Shown: positions 45,508 through 57,589 of the stretch, one piece after another
How positions within the stretch are numbered: the stretch's first letter is position 1
Layout of the letters: every line of letters begins with the position of its first letter
Assembly: GCA_015680685.1 (NCBI GenBank)
Contig: MNCI01028376.1
Location: 66,431 to 130,430 of the forward strand
Length of the DNA stretch: 64,000 bases
Direction of reading: 5' to 3'
Source of the DNA: Gnetum montanum
Taxonomy: Eukaryota > Streptophyta > Gnetopsida > Gnetales > Gnetaceae
Notes under the pieces: generated by a model
Seen by the model: only the letters and a program-made list of their open reading frames with translations
Told to the model about the DNA's origin: nothing
The model's database searches: none
Made by a program: the position numbers and the translations under genes

Positions 45508-48140
45508 GAAACCTTCCAAGGTCTTAGAAGAAAGCCAAAAACTTTCGAAGAAGCTTAAAACATACACCAAACCTACAAGTGTGAATTGGAAGGCTAGGGT
45601 GTCAACATGGGAAATAGAAACATTAACTATGTATGAAAAAACCATAAACACATAGTACATGATACACATCCCAAATCTAGGACTTACAATTAACTTACAA
45701 TATGAAACAAGATGATTCATCAATAATCATAAAATTTGTTTTGCATTATTGTATGTCATGTTTTGTATTGCCAAGAAGAAAAAGTTGAATGAATCATAAT
45801 ACATTACACATACCATTATGAATCACATGAGTGAGAATGACCATATTAGTCTATCATTTGGGGTACATGTAATAACTTTAATTAGGAGGATGAATGTGTC
45901 CATTCCTACAAAAAAGGTCGAAAGACCTTATTCTCAACCTTATGATTGTGGGACATTTTGATGAAGGACTTTATAAGTTTCCAAGTAGCATGTTCCACCA
46001 TTCACTTTAAAGCCAAAAGATTCAAAGATCATGTTGATGTGAAAGCCAATTTGAAACTTGAATGCCATGAAAAATTTGGTAGTTCAAGACCATCATAGGT
46101 AGAAGCATCTCATAGAGATGATCAAAGGCAAGAGAGCCATTAATGATATTGAGATTAGGAATAGTGTGAAGATCTCCTTTAACGTTGAAGTACTAGAGAA
46201 TGAGGATGAAGATACAACTACTACTAAGAGTTTAAATGATGAATAAGACATAAGTCCTTATGTTGTTGCTGCTACTAAAGAAAGTTCTAAAGAGAGTGCT
46301 AAAAAAGAGTGACCTTGAGAAAGAGAAAGAGGAGGATTGAGTGTTTCCTCTTGTTATCTATGTTTCTATCCTATGTTACGTGTCATGTATTTTGTTTATC
46401 CTATTAAATTTGTATGTGTGCTGGGTTTATTAGTTTTGATTGGACTTTAGGTATCTTGGTAGATATAACTTTTATTTTTGCAAAAATATTACATATGTAT
46501 TTTCTATTCTCATGTTAACATTTTTTTGGTTAATCTAATATGCATTATGCATTATGTTTATATTTAGTCTCCTATTATATGCATACATATTTTACTTTGT
46601 CTCTCATATTATTTTATGTTCATACCTACTATGCTAACCCAATATTACAAGTCTTCAAGCATGCTTGATAGGCATGTTTTTCAATTAGATTCTTCCTTGT
46701 GTGTTATGTAGGTTTGAATGATAAAAGGGGAAGAATAAAATAAAGCAAAATGCTATTTTTTATTTTCATTCTACGTATATGCATTTTTTGTGCTTTCCAA
46801 AAGTCATAAGCTCATGAGGAGCCTAAGTTGAGTAAGGATGCTCATGCTTGATACTTATGTTTTGGTGCACATGATCTCTATAGACTCATTTTGTATTGCT
46901 TTTAGTCAAATTAGTTATAGGTGTTTCTTTATATTCAAATAGGGAAACATTGATGTTTGTATAAGTGATTTGGAATTACAATCATTATGCCATGTGATCT
47001 TATTGATTTCCTCTCCATTGAAGTTGTTCATGGTCGAAATATTTAAAGGTTGTGTTCCTTAGAAGTTTTTTATAATGATACACTCCTTTGATTGACCTCT
47101 TCATACTTTGGTTAACTACTTATTATTATAATTTTTTTTGGAATTATAAAAGTGTTAGATTGACCACCCTTTGGATAAATCAACTAACATGAGAATTAGA
47201 AAAGATTAGTAGTTCATAAAGATACACTCTTTAGGTTAACTGATCTAAGAATTAGAGAAGATCAGTAGTTGAAAAAAAATACCTTTTAGGTCAACTACCA
47301 TCTAGATAGGTCTACTAAGCCAAGATAAGATTTTGTTGGAGAGATCAACCTCATGATTCAAAGGTTGACTAATTAACCTAATAGGTCAACCATCCATGGA
47401 ATAGTTTAACTAATTGAAGATTATTTTAGAAAAAAATTAGAATGATAAGAACATAAAAGAAATAGTCATTATGTGGTCCCATCAATAAATGGTGGCCTCA
47501 AGATTTATGAAATGGAAAATGACACTTAGCACATGAGCAGTGTGCTTACAATTCATATTGGATCCTTTTGTACATACTATCTTATAGTTCATTCTATCTC
47601 TTAATTCCTCTTCTTGTTTCATGTGCATCAAAGTGAATGTCTATGATCTCTTGAGATCTCTTACCTATACCATGTAATTCTTTGTAAAATTCCTTGATTT
47701 TTGTGTGGATAAATGATCACCCTAATGATGATTATATGAGGAAGACTAACAACACATAAACCAATGCTAAAGGCTTCATTATGAAGCCAAATAGAACTTG
47801 GAAAAGAGAAGGCTATTGGCCCCTTGTTAATGGAGTAGGCCCATGTCATATCATAATAAAAATATAGTGTGTTGTTACCTTATCTTTGCTTTTTGTTTTT
47901 ATTTTGATTATTTGGCAGCTTAAATCTTAGTTCTCAGTTAAGGCTTGATTAGTCTATGCTAGTTCCTATTTTTCTCTTATTAATGTATTGCTTAGTTTGT
48001 ATTTAATATTTCTTTATGCTTTAGATCTACTTTATTAGTTTTTTATCATCCTATACATCCCCCTAATCCCTCTAGGATTTTTTTAATCCATAAAATCTAT
48101 ATAAGTTATCAATAATAAAATTAAACAAATAAGAAAAGAT
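45508..48140. other. Unassigned flanking sequence
   Basis: 45508-46330 has short hydrophilic frames (for example 45473-45655 and about 46020-46100) that might be old transposon coding text but match nothing recognised. 46330-48140 is AT-rich with a local 'agaattagaaaagat(t/c)agtagtt' repeat at 47193 and 47248. No gene. Confidence 0.4.
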
Positions 48141-48149
48141 AGAGTTATC

Positions 48150-48440
48150 TTACCAAAGATCTTCTGTTGTAGAGGATTGCATGGAGAGATAATCCTTGAG
48201 GGAGACTTGAAATCTCATAATAATAAGCATGAAGTGGATGAATCCATAAAAATAGTTATTGAATCACACCTTAGGTAAAGTAAAATTGAAGGCCTCCCAA
48301 TTAACCTTTTCATAAGCTTTGTTAAGATTGAGCTTTAAAAAGTAAACTTCTTTCTTGTGGACATGGGCCTAATGAATAACTTCATGAGTGATAATAACAT
48401 TATCAAAAATAGTTTGACTGGGCAAGAAAAGGAAAAATTA
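48150..48440 (-). pseudogene. L1-type LINE reverse transcriptase fragment
   Basis: Minus strand, broken frames: DNVIITHEVIH, then KKEVYFLKLNLNKAYEKVNWEAFNF, matching the plant L1 RT pattern in which an AHE(V/L) block is followed by K-x-D-x-x-K-A-Y-D-x-V-x-W. The catalytic first Asp of that pattern is Asn here. Dead. Confidence 0.7.
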
Positions 48441-49119
48441 TTGAGAGATTAAAATGATATAAATAAATAAAACTAACTTTTCTTGTAATACATTAAGATA
48501 TTTAAAATTGTCAAGTCTTCAATTTAGATATAGAAAGAAACTTTGTGTAAAAATATACTTGAAACTGAATTCTAATAAAGTTATTTATATTTTATAAATA
48601 AGATAAGAGATTAATCTAAAGTACTAATGATAATGAATATTCTTTTACAATAAGGTATAAATAAGAGAAATAAAAGAGTAGCCAAAATTGAATTCAATGG
48701 TAGTTATGATGGACATGCTGAAATAGTATAGAGATACACTTAATGCTCAAATATCAATGAATTGAGCAAATTAATTTGTATTGATTTTGAACTAATTCGA
48801 TCTTTACATCTATTAGTTTTTAAAAGTTACCAATAACAAAATTTTTTAAGCATATTCTAATTTCAGAAGTATAAACTTATTTTATTACTATTAAAATCTT
48901 GAAAGCTACAACTACAAGTAATACAAATCATGCTTCATTAATAAATATGATTAAATGATTTTTGATTTCAAGGGGTTCTCTAATTTTTCTATTCACAAAG
49001 TGTTCTATTGCATATAAAACTTCACCATTATCTATTAACAATTAATAATTTCTATATAAATTATCTTTTTTTCTTGTGAAGAAGGCACATTTAAAATACT
49101 AGAAGTTTATTACATTATC

Positions 49120-49295
49120 AACCATATCATAGATAGAACTAAAACTTCTAGGAAAAGAGGAGAGAGAGAGAGAGAGAGAACCATATCATAGATAGAACTA
49201 AAACTTCTAGGAAAAGAGGGGAGAGAGAGAGAGAACCATATCATAGATAGAACTAAAACTTCTAGGAAAACAGGAGAGAGAGAGAGAGAGAGAGG
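49120..49295. repeat. Three-copy tandem repeat with (GA)n
   Basis: Three units of about 55-59 bp, each 'accatatcatagatagaac' followed by 'ctaggaaaagagg' and a GA microsatellite of variable length (about 49160, 49215 and 49272). Confidence 0.9.
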
Positions 49296-49499
49296 TGTCA
49301 TTAAAACATTTTATACTAAAAGAAGACCTTTTATACTAACCAATTAGGAAAAGAAAAATAAAACATTAAAATAGAGAAAAAAGATACCAGAAAAAATGAA
49401 CATTCCTCTTAATTAAAGAAAAATAAGTAGCTTATGACATTTTTCTTGAAAACTTACTATCACCATGATAGTGAAAAAAGTAAAAAAAATCTCTAACAA

Positions 49500-50990
49500 A
49501 CCTTAATTTTAGCATCATTGTTCTTGTTTGAAGATCCATTGATTTCCACAACATCATAAGATATAAAAGGCAAAGGCAATAAAAGTTTTATATTTGTGTT
49601 GTTTCCATTTTTCCTAAATCTAAAAAAATTGAGAAATTATATCATGAATAGACATGTAGTTCTAATGTGTACTAGTCATGTCTGCAAGCTCCTACCAAAA
49701 TGATTGGATAGTATGACATTAAAATGAATAATGACTAATGATCTCAAGTTGTTTTCTACACTTGATACAAAGCTCACTTGTAAATCAAACCTTTATGGTG
49801 TAAAGAATATTCACAAGTACTTTTCTATATAGACATTTAGACATAAAAATTCTTCTAGTATCATCCATAGCTTATATATTTTTTCTTTGTAAGACATTTC
49901 AAATTATATGAGACTCATCATCAATTGTAATTGATTTCTCACGGATTAGAAATAGAATAAATACATTATAGTTAATAGATAAAATAAAATTTTTTGGAAC
50001 AATGAGGTGTTAGCCTTGTGGTAAGGATCTTGACTTGGTAAACATAGGTCATAGGTTTGATTTTGCTTAGTAGAACTAAGTTGTAAAAGAAAAAATCTGT
50101 AAAAGGAAACTGGTCCAATAGATCCAAGGGGTTTGAGTGGACATAAGTAAAAATTTTAGCTTCAATTTTAGATATCCTTCCATCATGCCTCCTTCAAAGG
50201 ATCATTAATACCTAGAGTCATTTGTGCATAACCATCATTCAACTTATATTGATCAAAGTCACCCTAATGAATAGATTGCCCTTCAACATGTACATTTCCT
50301 TCAAACCAAAATTTTAGCTTTTCAAAGTTTCACCATGTTAAATTAGCATAAGTTATCGATAATGCATTATGAGACAAAAGATTATTGTAAAAGTACTTCA
50401 TAGGAATCACTTGAACCCATGGCTTGTACCTTAGTTAAAGCTACTAAATTAGTTTACCAAGCAATACCAAATTGATGTGGTCAAGAAGCTAAATTCTCCA
50501 ACTACTTTTCTAAATACGTCCACAAATAAAATCCCATTTTATAGAATAAAAGCTTTTGTCCTTAGTGTGAGACCAAAGAAATTCACATTACATTTTCTAG
50601 AGTATTCACAATTGCTTATGGGATTTTGTAGCAAGACAATTAATAAAAGGGTATAGCATTAAGCATAGATTTAAGTAGCTACTTGAGTTTATAGTTTTTT
50701 CTTCCATCTAGCCAAACATTTTGCCACTTTGTCAATAATTTCTTCCCAAAAATTTATTTTCTATTTATTTTAAAAAAGTAATTTAGAAAATTTATTATAT
50801 TGTATATGTCTAAAGTGTTTTATGGAAAGTTTTACTACTTTCACAAATATAATAATTTACCACTAACTAAAAAAATATCTTCTAGAAAGATACTACTATT
50901 ATGATGAAATTTTGGGAATTAACATATACATGGTTTGAAATTACAATTCTCATTCATTATGATGACATATTGATTATATGCATTTAAAGA
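49500..50990 (-). pseudogene. L1-type LINE C-terminal (zf-RVT) fragment
   Basis: Minus strand: a W/F-rich region (50550-50380), then near 49900-49720 the Cys/His tail SELCIKC followed by a broken LEIISHYSF-CHTIQSFW, corresponding to the C-x2-C-x-H-x-C pattern of the zinc-binding RT tail. It probably belongs to the same LINE as 48150-48440 and is interrupted by a SINE-like copy at 49999-50165. Confidence 0.6.
49999..50165 (+). repeat. SINE-like repeat nested in the LINE
   Basis: A-box-like 'gttagccttgtggtaagg', B-box-like 'cataggtttgattttg' about 35 bases later, and tail 'ggggtttgagtggacataag'. Best plus-strand copy of the SINE-like family in the window (others at 12545, 14643, 16262, 24890). 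Confidence 0.55.
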
Positions 50991-50999
50991 TTATATAAC

Positions 51000-51850
51000 T
51001 AATACTAAAATTTTAAACATTATTTTTATGTTTTAAAATATAATTTAATCTTATTTAATAAATTAGAGACTACTACTTAGAGTGAGGGCAAGGTGCTTGT
51101 TTCTCACGTAAGTTCAAGTGTGGGCATAGTAACTCAAAAAAGGTTAGGTTTTTGCTCATCCAACCCCTCCCAAAACCCACCTTTACAAAATAAACATTGA
51201 ACTTTGAATGATGATAGTTTTATGTAACAATTGAGGAAACATGTCTCCTACATTGTGACAATTGCGGAAACATGCCTCCTACGTAAACATGGAAAGTCCT
51301 AAAAACGATTCAACTTTCTAATGTAACAATGTGATAGCTTTGGAAATTTCTATTCATTGTTATAGGTAATGGTCTCATATTTTTCTAATAACTGGCACTA
51401 GGAATCAATTGCAGTATCCCTTTCACAGTCGTTTATAGTCTGCATACACCATCACCGCAGAGCACACGTGTGAAAGAAGGTCCAGAACATTCATCAATGG
51501 CTGGAGGTCAGTTCCATCTGTTTTTTTTTTATAAAATTGATTTGTGCATTTTTGTTTCATGCACATTTGTAGATTAAGAGATCTGTTTTTTACATGCTTC
51601 CGCTTGTGCAATCCGGTTCTTCAATGCACGTTAGATTTCTTACATTTTAATAAATTATTTAACTCCAGGAAAAAAAAACAAAAGAGGTACCCATACGTGG
51701 TCTTAAATCTTAAGTACAATATTGAAGATGACATTGGGAAAGCAATGGAAATGGGTTTGGTGGAGATAAAATAACTAAGATGGATTTACCCAACCGATTA
51801 TAATTTATCACGAAGTAGCTTTTCGGACCAGCAACTATGCCGTTGCATGC
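51000..51850. other. 3' flank of the O-methyltransferase gene
   Basis: 51060-51190 resembles another weak SINE-like head (caagtgtgggcatagtaac). 51420-51850 is mixed, with short frames only. No strong polyadenylation signal was found close to the stop at 51856; 'gataaattata' (minus strand, near 51805) is a possibility. Confidence 0.35.
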
Positions 51851-51855
51851 ATGGT

Positions 51856-54126
51856 TTACGGAAAAGCTTGGATCACGTAATTCAGAGGAGGGGCTGGTGG
51901 TGGGAGTGGCAGGATTTGCATGTTAGAAAAACCCGCTGCAAGAAGTACCTCTCTGAATTCTGCTTCCGTCCTCTCGCGCCCACCGTCCATGGTTGCCAGC
52001 ATGAGCAAGTCCACTGATAGGCCCATCACCGAGTTGAACTTGTCTGTGTTACCATCTGCATCTGTATTTACAGGAGGGAGCACAATATCCACAATGATGG
52101 CATGGCCATTAGGAGGCAAGGAAGCTTTGCAGGCCTTTAAGATTCTCACACAATCAGAGTCATTCCAATTGTGCAGGATGAACTTGAGCACCATGCACTC
52201 TGCGCTTGGCACACTCTTAAACATATCCCCGGCTCTATTTTCCACACCTTGCTTTCATTTGAAAGAAAGGGAAACGAAAGTGATTGAAATTCAAAGAGTT
52301 TGTAAGATATATATATTGCTGCAATAAACAGGCATGGAAAAGAATAATAATAAAAACCACAAGCAAGATTCATAATTCACTGTCGCTGCGGTTGAATTCA
52401 GTTATATAAGAATCCATTTATATCACTGTCACCCTGAATCAATCTTTATTCTTACGGATAAATATAAACAACCGAGCAAAAGATGGTCATGCAATAAGAT
52501 CAAAGAAATAACAATGTCTTCGCGGTGGGCTGGATGTAAGAAAATCAACGTTCATTTTTATCCCCATTTTCTTCTTACATCTTGGAATCATGGTGAATTT
52601 TAAGAGAATTTTTTTATATGTCACTCCACCCTTAATCCCTTATGTGTCAACAAGAGAACTCACCTGCATTCTTTTACACAATTTCTATTTTCTTGGACAG
52701 TCTTTTTTTTTTCTAATATAATATTAATCAATTAAAACAAACAAGCTCTTTACTAATGACGATCCTTTTTATATCGTTTAGATCTAAATAACGTATAGTT
52801 AGATTATTTTACCCTTCAAGGAGGTAACTACCACAAGAAAATCTTATTGGAAAATCTTTGGTAATAAAAGTAAAACCCTATCAGTTTTTGTGTAGGACAT
52901 ATTAAATATTGCTAAAATATAATGCTCATCTGCTTTTGCTTAACCACGGGACTAATTTCTTATAACTGGCATTGAACCCATAACTTTCACATCAAACATT
53001 TTATCATAGTTTGTGAAATCTGCAATTAACCAGAAGATCTGAGATTGTGAAGATTCAAAATAGGATGGGAGATTTAATGCAATAAATAGTGCTATACTTT
53101 TATTGATTTTTAAAGCTTAATACATTAATCATTGTTAATTCAGATGCTAGCCAAAAACTAAAATCTCTATATTCCATTTTTCACTTTAACGAAGCTCCTA
53201 GATCAATAAAATTAAAATAAAAAATGCGGCTACCAACATGAGTGGATATAACTACTCTATTTTACTAATATTGATAATTTTAATCCCAATTTATAAAGAA
53301 CATTTCCAATTTGCTGATCCCATATGCTTTTTCAATGTACTAAGTCTTTATATACTACTATCCAGACAAACTCCTTTCCAAAAAAGGTGTGTTAGCACAA
53401 ACCTGCGCGCTTAGGAGCTGTGGCAATAACGTGGGGAAGGTCCAAGTTGATGGCGGAGATGATATTGGGGTGTCGCCTCACGATCTGCCCAGCAAGAGTG
53501 CCAGTACCACCGGCAATATCAAGCAGCGAAGACACATGGCAGAAGCCTTCATACGAGGATAACAGTGAAGTGGTAACGAGGGCAGAGGTAGCGGCCATGG
53601 CGTTATTGAACAAGTCATTGAATCTTGAATCAGTGGCAGCGTACTTCCACAGATCCATGCCGTGGGCGCGCACAAACGCCTGACCACCGCCCATCACGCA
53701 TTCATGAAAGCGATGCCAGCCACCGTACACTACATCGTCATTCTGCATCAGAAACAAATCTCTTCTCGCTGCTACTCCCGGCCGCTGTACAAAACACTTG
53801 GCCGCCGCGGAGAGGCCGTACCGGGTTCCTCCGTCCGAGTGCTTGGCAGTGAAAAAGCCGGTGGCAGCCAGAAAGCGCATAATTCTGTGCAGTACGTCCA
53901 GCCCCTTCGGTGGTGGCGATGGCGACAGGTGCTCGGCAATTTCGGTGACGGTCATGGCCGATTCGGCTCTGAACATGATGTCGGGCAGTCCCAGAAGCAG
54001 CACGGCCTTCACTGCCATGGACTCTGCAAATGAGAAGGTTATCTTGTTTGCTGCGGCGTAGGCTTCTTGCAGCACGACCATTTCGTGGATGCTGCTGCTG
54101 CTGCTTAATTCTTGCTCCTGCGTCAT
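51856..54126 (-). CDS. Class II plant O-methyltransferase, two exons
   Basis: Transfers a methyl group from S-adenosylmethionine to a hydroxyl of a small phenolic or similar metabolite; cytosolic in this family. Exon 1 is 54126-53403 and exon 2 is 52247-51856. The 1155 bp intron has GT and AG ends and splits a Gly codon. The joined product is 371 aa, usual for the family. Residues about 11-110 form the helical dimerisation domain. SAM-binding motifs follow: LLDIAGGTG (201-209), DLPHVI (229-234) and GDMF (248-251). The catalytic base is His267 in ILHNW. Asp295 (IIVDIVLP) and Glu333 (GGRERTE) occupy the two acidic positions next to it. The C-terminus YVIQAFP is typical. The start chosen is the first ATG; an upstream in-frame extension begins only with TTG. 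Ser-rich residues 8-12 come from a CAG/CTG run. Substrate cannot be read from the sequence. Intact and probably functional. Confidence 0.88.
52248..53402 (-). other. Intron of the O-methyltransferase gene
   Basis: AT-rich; begins GTTTGTGC after ...CGCGCAG and ends ...GAAAGCAAG. One intron just after the DLPHVI motif region is the common structure of class II plant O-methyltransferase genes. No repeats of note inside. Confidence 0.85.
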
Positions 54127-55110
54127 TGCCCTTGCAGTTAGAGACTGGTTCTTAACGACGTCTGTCTTTCTGATCACTGCAATGCAATGCAAATCACCAA
54201 GTGAGTGAGTGAGCGTGCCAAAAGCATTTGCTTAACTCGTATTCTTATGCGATTCATGCAAGTCCCTCGGTCAGATGCTCATCCTAATATGCCGGCGCAA
54301 TATACTTATTTTTCTAAATATGTTTCTTTGTCTTAGCGTACATCGTTGTTCCTACCGAGGTTTTGCCATCATCGATTTAATTCAGAGTGGACAATTCTCT
54401 TGTTTTGTAGTTGATCGCAGTGGTTGCAAATGCTATGGCGCTGAACAAAATTCAGCGGATACCATTTTCTTATTAAGACTTTTACCTTTGCATGGCAAGG
54501 GCTGCACATCACTTTTCCCCTAATGCGGACTCTGAACCCCTCGTGGTTTTACCGGAGACTCTGAACCCCTCGTGGCTTTTACCAGGAAGTAGAATCCGGA
54601 GACTCTGAACCCCTCGTGGCTTTTACCAGGAAGTAGAATGAAATGTGAGCGGAAGTTTCTGCTCCTGCGTATTATTTATATCACATGCTTTTGTCATGCT
54701 TTTGTCAGTACATGCTTTGTCATTTTTCGAACATCCATGTTTGACCATGAGAGTTTTAATATAAATGGCTTCATGGTTTCAATTGGAGCTTATGATCATA
54801 TAATTTAGCATTGTTTGTTGGAACTTTCAGTACAAACTTTCCGATGAAAAGTTTTGTCATTAAATTAATATTTTATTATTAAAATTAATAAAATACACTA
54901 TATTATTTGATTAAGTAATTTTAAAAAATTATTTTATTGTTAAACCAGCTAAACTTCCTTCCATGTATACTTCAAGCAACCGGTTAAGCGTTGGAATTTT
55001 AAAATTCTTTTAAATACAGATATTTTATAGAATTTCTTGTACTGTTTCACTTGTATATACGGTATTCTCATGCAACTTTCTGTACGGAACAGTCCACGAA
55101 GAAACAGTTG
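54127..55110. repeat. Upstream region of the gene: left inverted-repeat arm
   Basis: Collinear with the reverse complement of 57590-58690, with indels: 'gcgtgccaaaagcatttgct', 'caagtccctcggtca', 'ctaccgaggttttgcc', 'gatcgcagtggttgcaaatg', 'ggcaagggctgcac', 'aggaagtagaatgaaatgtga' blocks, to 'gaacagtccacga'. Inside, a unit of about 42 bp 'gagactctgaacccctcgtgg' is repeated three times (54526-54640). This arm should contain the promoter of the intact gene. Confidence 0.85.
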
Positions 55111-55387
55111 CCTGTATATGTGATATTTTCAATCTTTCCGGGTATCAAATCTTCACAGTCAAGGAGTGATTTAAAACTTGAAGAATCATAAGCATGAACT
55201 GACAAAAGCATGTTATATAAATTCATATGCACTCAGTCATGGTAAAAGGCATGAGCCATTGAACTTTACTATGTAAGGTCGAAGTCGGTAAAAAGAGAAG
55301 TATTTGATGGAATTTTCCTGGGGTGACATAACCTGATATGTGCTCCAAGAATAGCGTTGGCCATGACTGCATTTTGCATTTGATTTC

Positions 55388-55577
55388 AAACAAAGCACCT
55401 ACAAAACAACGGGCTCTAGGACCAAGAAAGAGATTAAGAAGAATATGCTGCGTCAGCGTAAGAGCCGCCGCATGTCACGGGAATTACAAAGGCGTTTTTT
55501 AGCGCATAAGGTGGAATCTCGGGATGAATATGGTGATGTGTTATACTTATCTAGAATCTCACCATGTATGAAAGGTA
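55388..55577 (+). other. Short basic open stretch, unrecognised
   Basis: One frame is open for about 60 codons without an early ATG and is rich in Lys/Arg (KKEIKKNMLRQRKSRRMSRE). It is more GC-rich than its flanks. Nothing recognised; it could be a scrap of a nucleic-acid-binding protein or chance. Confidence 0.2.
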
Positions 55578-55769
55578 CGTTAGATTAGATAAACCTACTA
55601 CCAACGATACAAAACATAGCGTATACCTTTCATTTTATACCCATAGTATACATCACGTGCATAACTCTCAGCGTTCAGTGATTTTGGCAACTATAAATAG
55701 CCGTACAATGGGAAATAACATAAAAACTTCTTTGTTAATGTATATCTCATGTTCATTATCAAAGAAAAC

Positions 55770-55848
55770 AGTGAAGCATCATCCCAATATCTTCTGTGTC
55801 ATTAATTTTGACCTTGAGCAAGTCATTGTGATCACCCCTAAAATTTGA
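55770..55848 (+). pseudogene. O-methyltransferase exon 1 tail, isolated fragment
   Basis: Reads HHPNIFCVINFDLEQVIVIT, the counterpart of HPNIISAINLDLPHVIATAP near the end of exon 1 of the intact gene, in the opposite orientation. Nucleotide similarity extends for about 75 bp. A stop follows where the intron should begin. Too diverged from the intact gene to be a recent copy, unlike the nearby arms. Confidence 0.7.
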
Positions 55849-55940
55849 GCTAACATTTTAGCTATGCACCGGAGATTCGCGATTCAGATAAAATTTCACG
55901 AACTGTTGGCGTCAGATTCGGGAGCGCATACAGAAGCGCA

Positions 55941-56072
55941 TTAAATTCGCAATGGGTACATATTTCATAATTTCCAATGAAATTTTGTCTGGATTTATAT
56001 ATAGAAGCGCATTAAATTCGCAATGGGTACGTATTTCATAATTTCCAATGAAATTTTGTCTGGATTTGTACA
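55941..56072. repeat. 64 bp tandem repeat next to a contig join
   Basis: Two copies of a unit starting 'agaagcgcattaaattcgca' at 55941 and 56005, with single-base differences, so it is a true duplication and not an assembly overlap. It ends at the n at 56073. The unit is also present in inverted form near 57270-57330. Confidence 0.75.
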
Positions 56073-56073
56073 N

Positions 56074-56898
56074 CCTGTTGTTACTCAATCCAATATTTCC
56101 AAAAATGAAATTAAGTCTCAACCCTCAACCAAATTTATAACAAATCAGGTTTGCTAATACTTTTGTTCAACGACTACCTGTGAGTAGGGTCACCTTAAAG
56201 ATGACCATATTGGCGTATTATAAGAATACACAACTTAACTAAACTAAGCACAGCCGAGGAACTCATTTCACCTAATCGGCACTAGTCATGATGAAGGGGA
56301 AAGTAAAAACAGAGCACCATGAGCTTGCATATGACCATTGTCTATGTGATGTGCTGGTGGGCTTCATTGCTTTACAAGCAAACAGGTTTTTTAAAAAAAT
56401 TGAACAAGCATCCATCCGTCATCATGTTCATGACTCGTGACCCATGACGATGACCCTGTTTTGGTTTTTCTTTTTTAAGCAGAGATATGANGCTTAAAAA
56501 AGAAAAACCAAAACAGGGTCATCGTCATGGGTCACGAGTCATGAACATGATGACGGATGGATGCTTGTTCAATTTTTTTAAAAAACCTGTTTGCTTGTAA
56601 AGCAATGAAGCCCACCAGCACATCACATAGACAATGGTCATATGCAAGCTCATGGTGCTCTGTTTTTACTTTCCCCTTCATCATGACTAGTGCCGATTAG
56701 GTGAAATGAGTTCCTCGGCTGTGCTTAGTTTAGTTAAGTTGTGTATTCTTATAATACGCCAATATGGTCATCTTTAAGGTGACCCTACTCACAGGTAGTC
56801 GTTGAACAAAAGTATTAGCAAACCTGATTTGTTATAAATTTGGTTGAGGGTTGAGACTTAATTTCATTTTTGGAAATATTGGATTGAGTAACAACAGG
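56074..56898. repeat. Perfect 407 bp palindrome around an assembly gap
   Basis: 56074-56480 is the exact reverse complement of 56492-56898 as far as can be read. The loop is 10 bases plus the n at 56491, and another n lies at 56073. The left arm is thus a separate contig placed between two single-n gaps; its orientation or presence is doubtful. Confidence 0.9.
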
Positions 56899-57250
56899 AT
56901 TTCATTTTATTGCTGTCATTTTGGTTGTTGCAGAAATTATATGTTTGGCCAGATTATGGCTCCTGAGTAAGAAAATGGATTCAGTGCCCTCCATAACTTT
57001 ACAAATTTTCTTGTTTCAATTTAATTGTGATATTGCAATCTTCTATGCAATTTTTAGGCATTAATAATATTTTGGATTTACATTGTACTTTTTCTACGTT
57101 TTACAATGTATTTTTATGATATATGGGATTTAATTTTTTAAAAAAACTAATATATTTAAATTTTTTATATCACATCCCCAGCTACGAACCCGTACCCACT
57201 TTTTCTTGAGGAACATGTACCCAAACACATTCAGAATCACGAATCAGATT
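56899..57250. repeat. Second inverted pair, left arm
   Basis: Collinear with the reverse complement of about 59085-59462: 'gttgcagaaattatatgttt', 'atggctcctgagtaag', 'tttacattgtac', 'aaaaaactaatatatttaaa', and 'aatcacgaatcagattcttt' blocks. Includes an AT-rich stretch that varies between the copies. Confidence 0.8.
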
Positions 57251-57589
57251 CTTTTGATGCATAGATATGTACAAATCCAAACAAAATTATGAAATACGTA
57301 CCCATTGCAAATTTAATGCACTTTTGTAGAACAGGTAGTCAAAATTTATCCTTAATGGCAAATCTCCGGGGCATAGGTTATCAACCAAGCCGCTGTCCCT
57401 CTCATAACGCCCCCTTATTGAGGAAGGAATAGGCTCGCGTATGCATATTTTTGGGACAATCGTATTCGCAATCCAGCTGGACATTGATGTTCTGCTTGAC
57501 CCGGTCCAATGCCAGAACAAACGAGATGCATGTGTTACGACGGCGACGAAAAAGGAGCGGTAATGAACGCTTTTATTTGTCTTTTCAGT

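Noticed and set aside
49110-49301. 63-aa minus frame of repeated Ser/Leu segments
   Set aside because: It is the translation of a GA-containing tandem repeat, with no other support.
53420-54061. Plus-strand frames of 75-123 aa opposite the methyltransferase exon
   Set aside because: They are shadows of GC-rich exon 1 and match no family.
54127-54192. Upstream extension of the O-methyltransferase by 22 codons
   Set aside because: The extension begins with TTG and has no ATG. The first ATG (54126) gives 371 aa, the normal length for the family.
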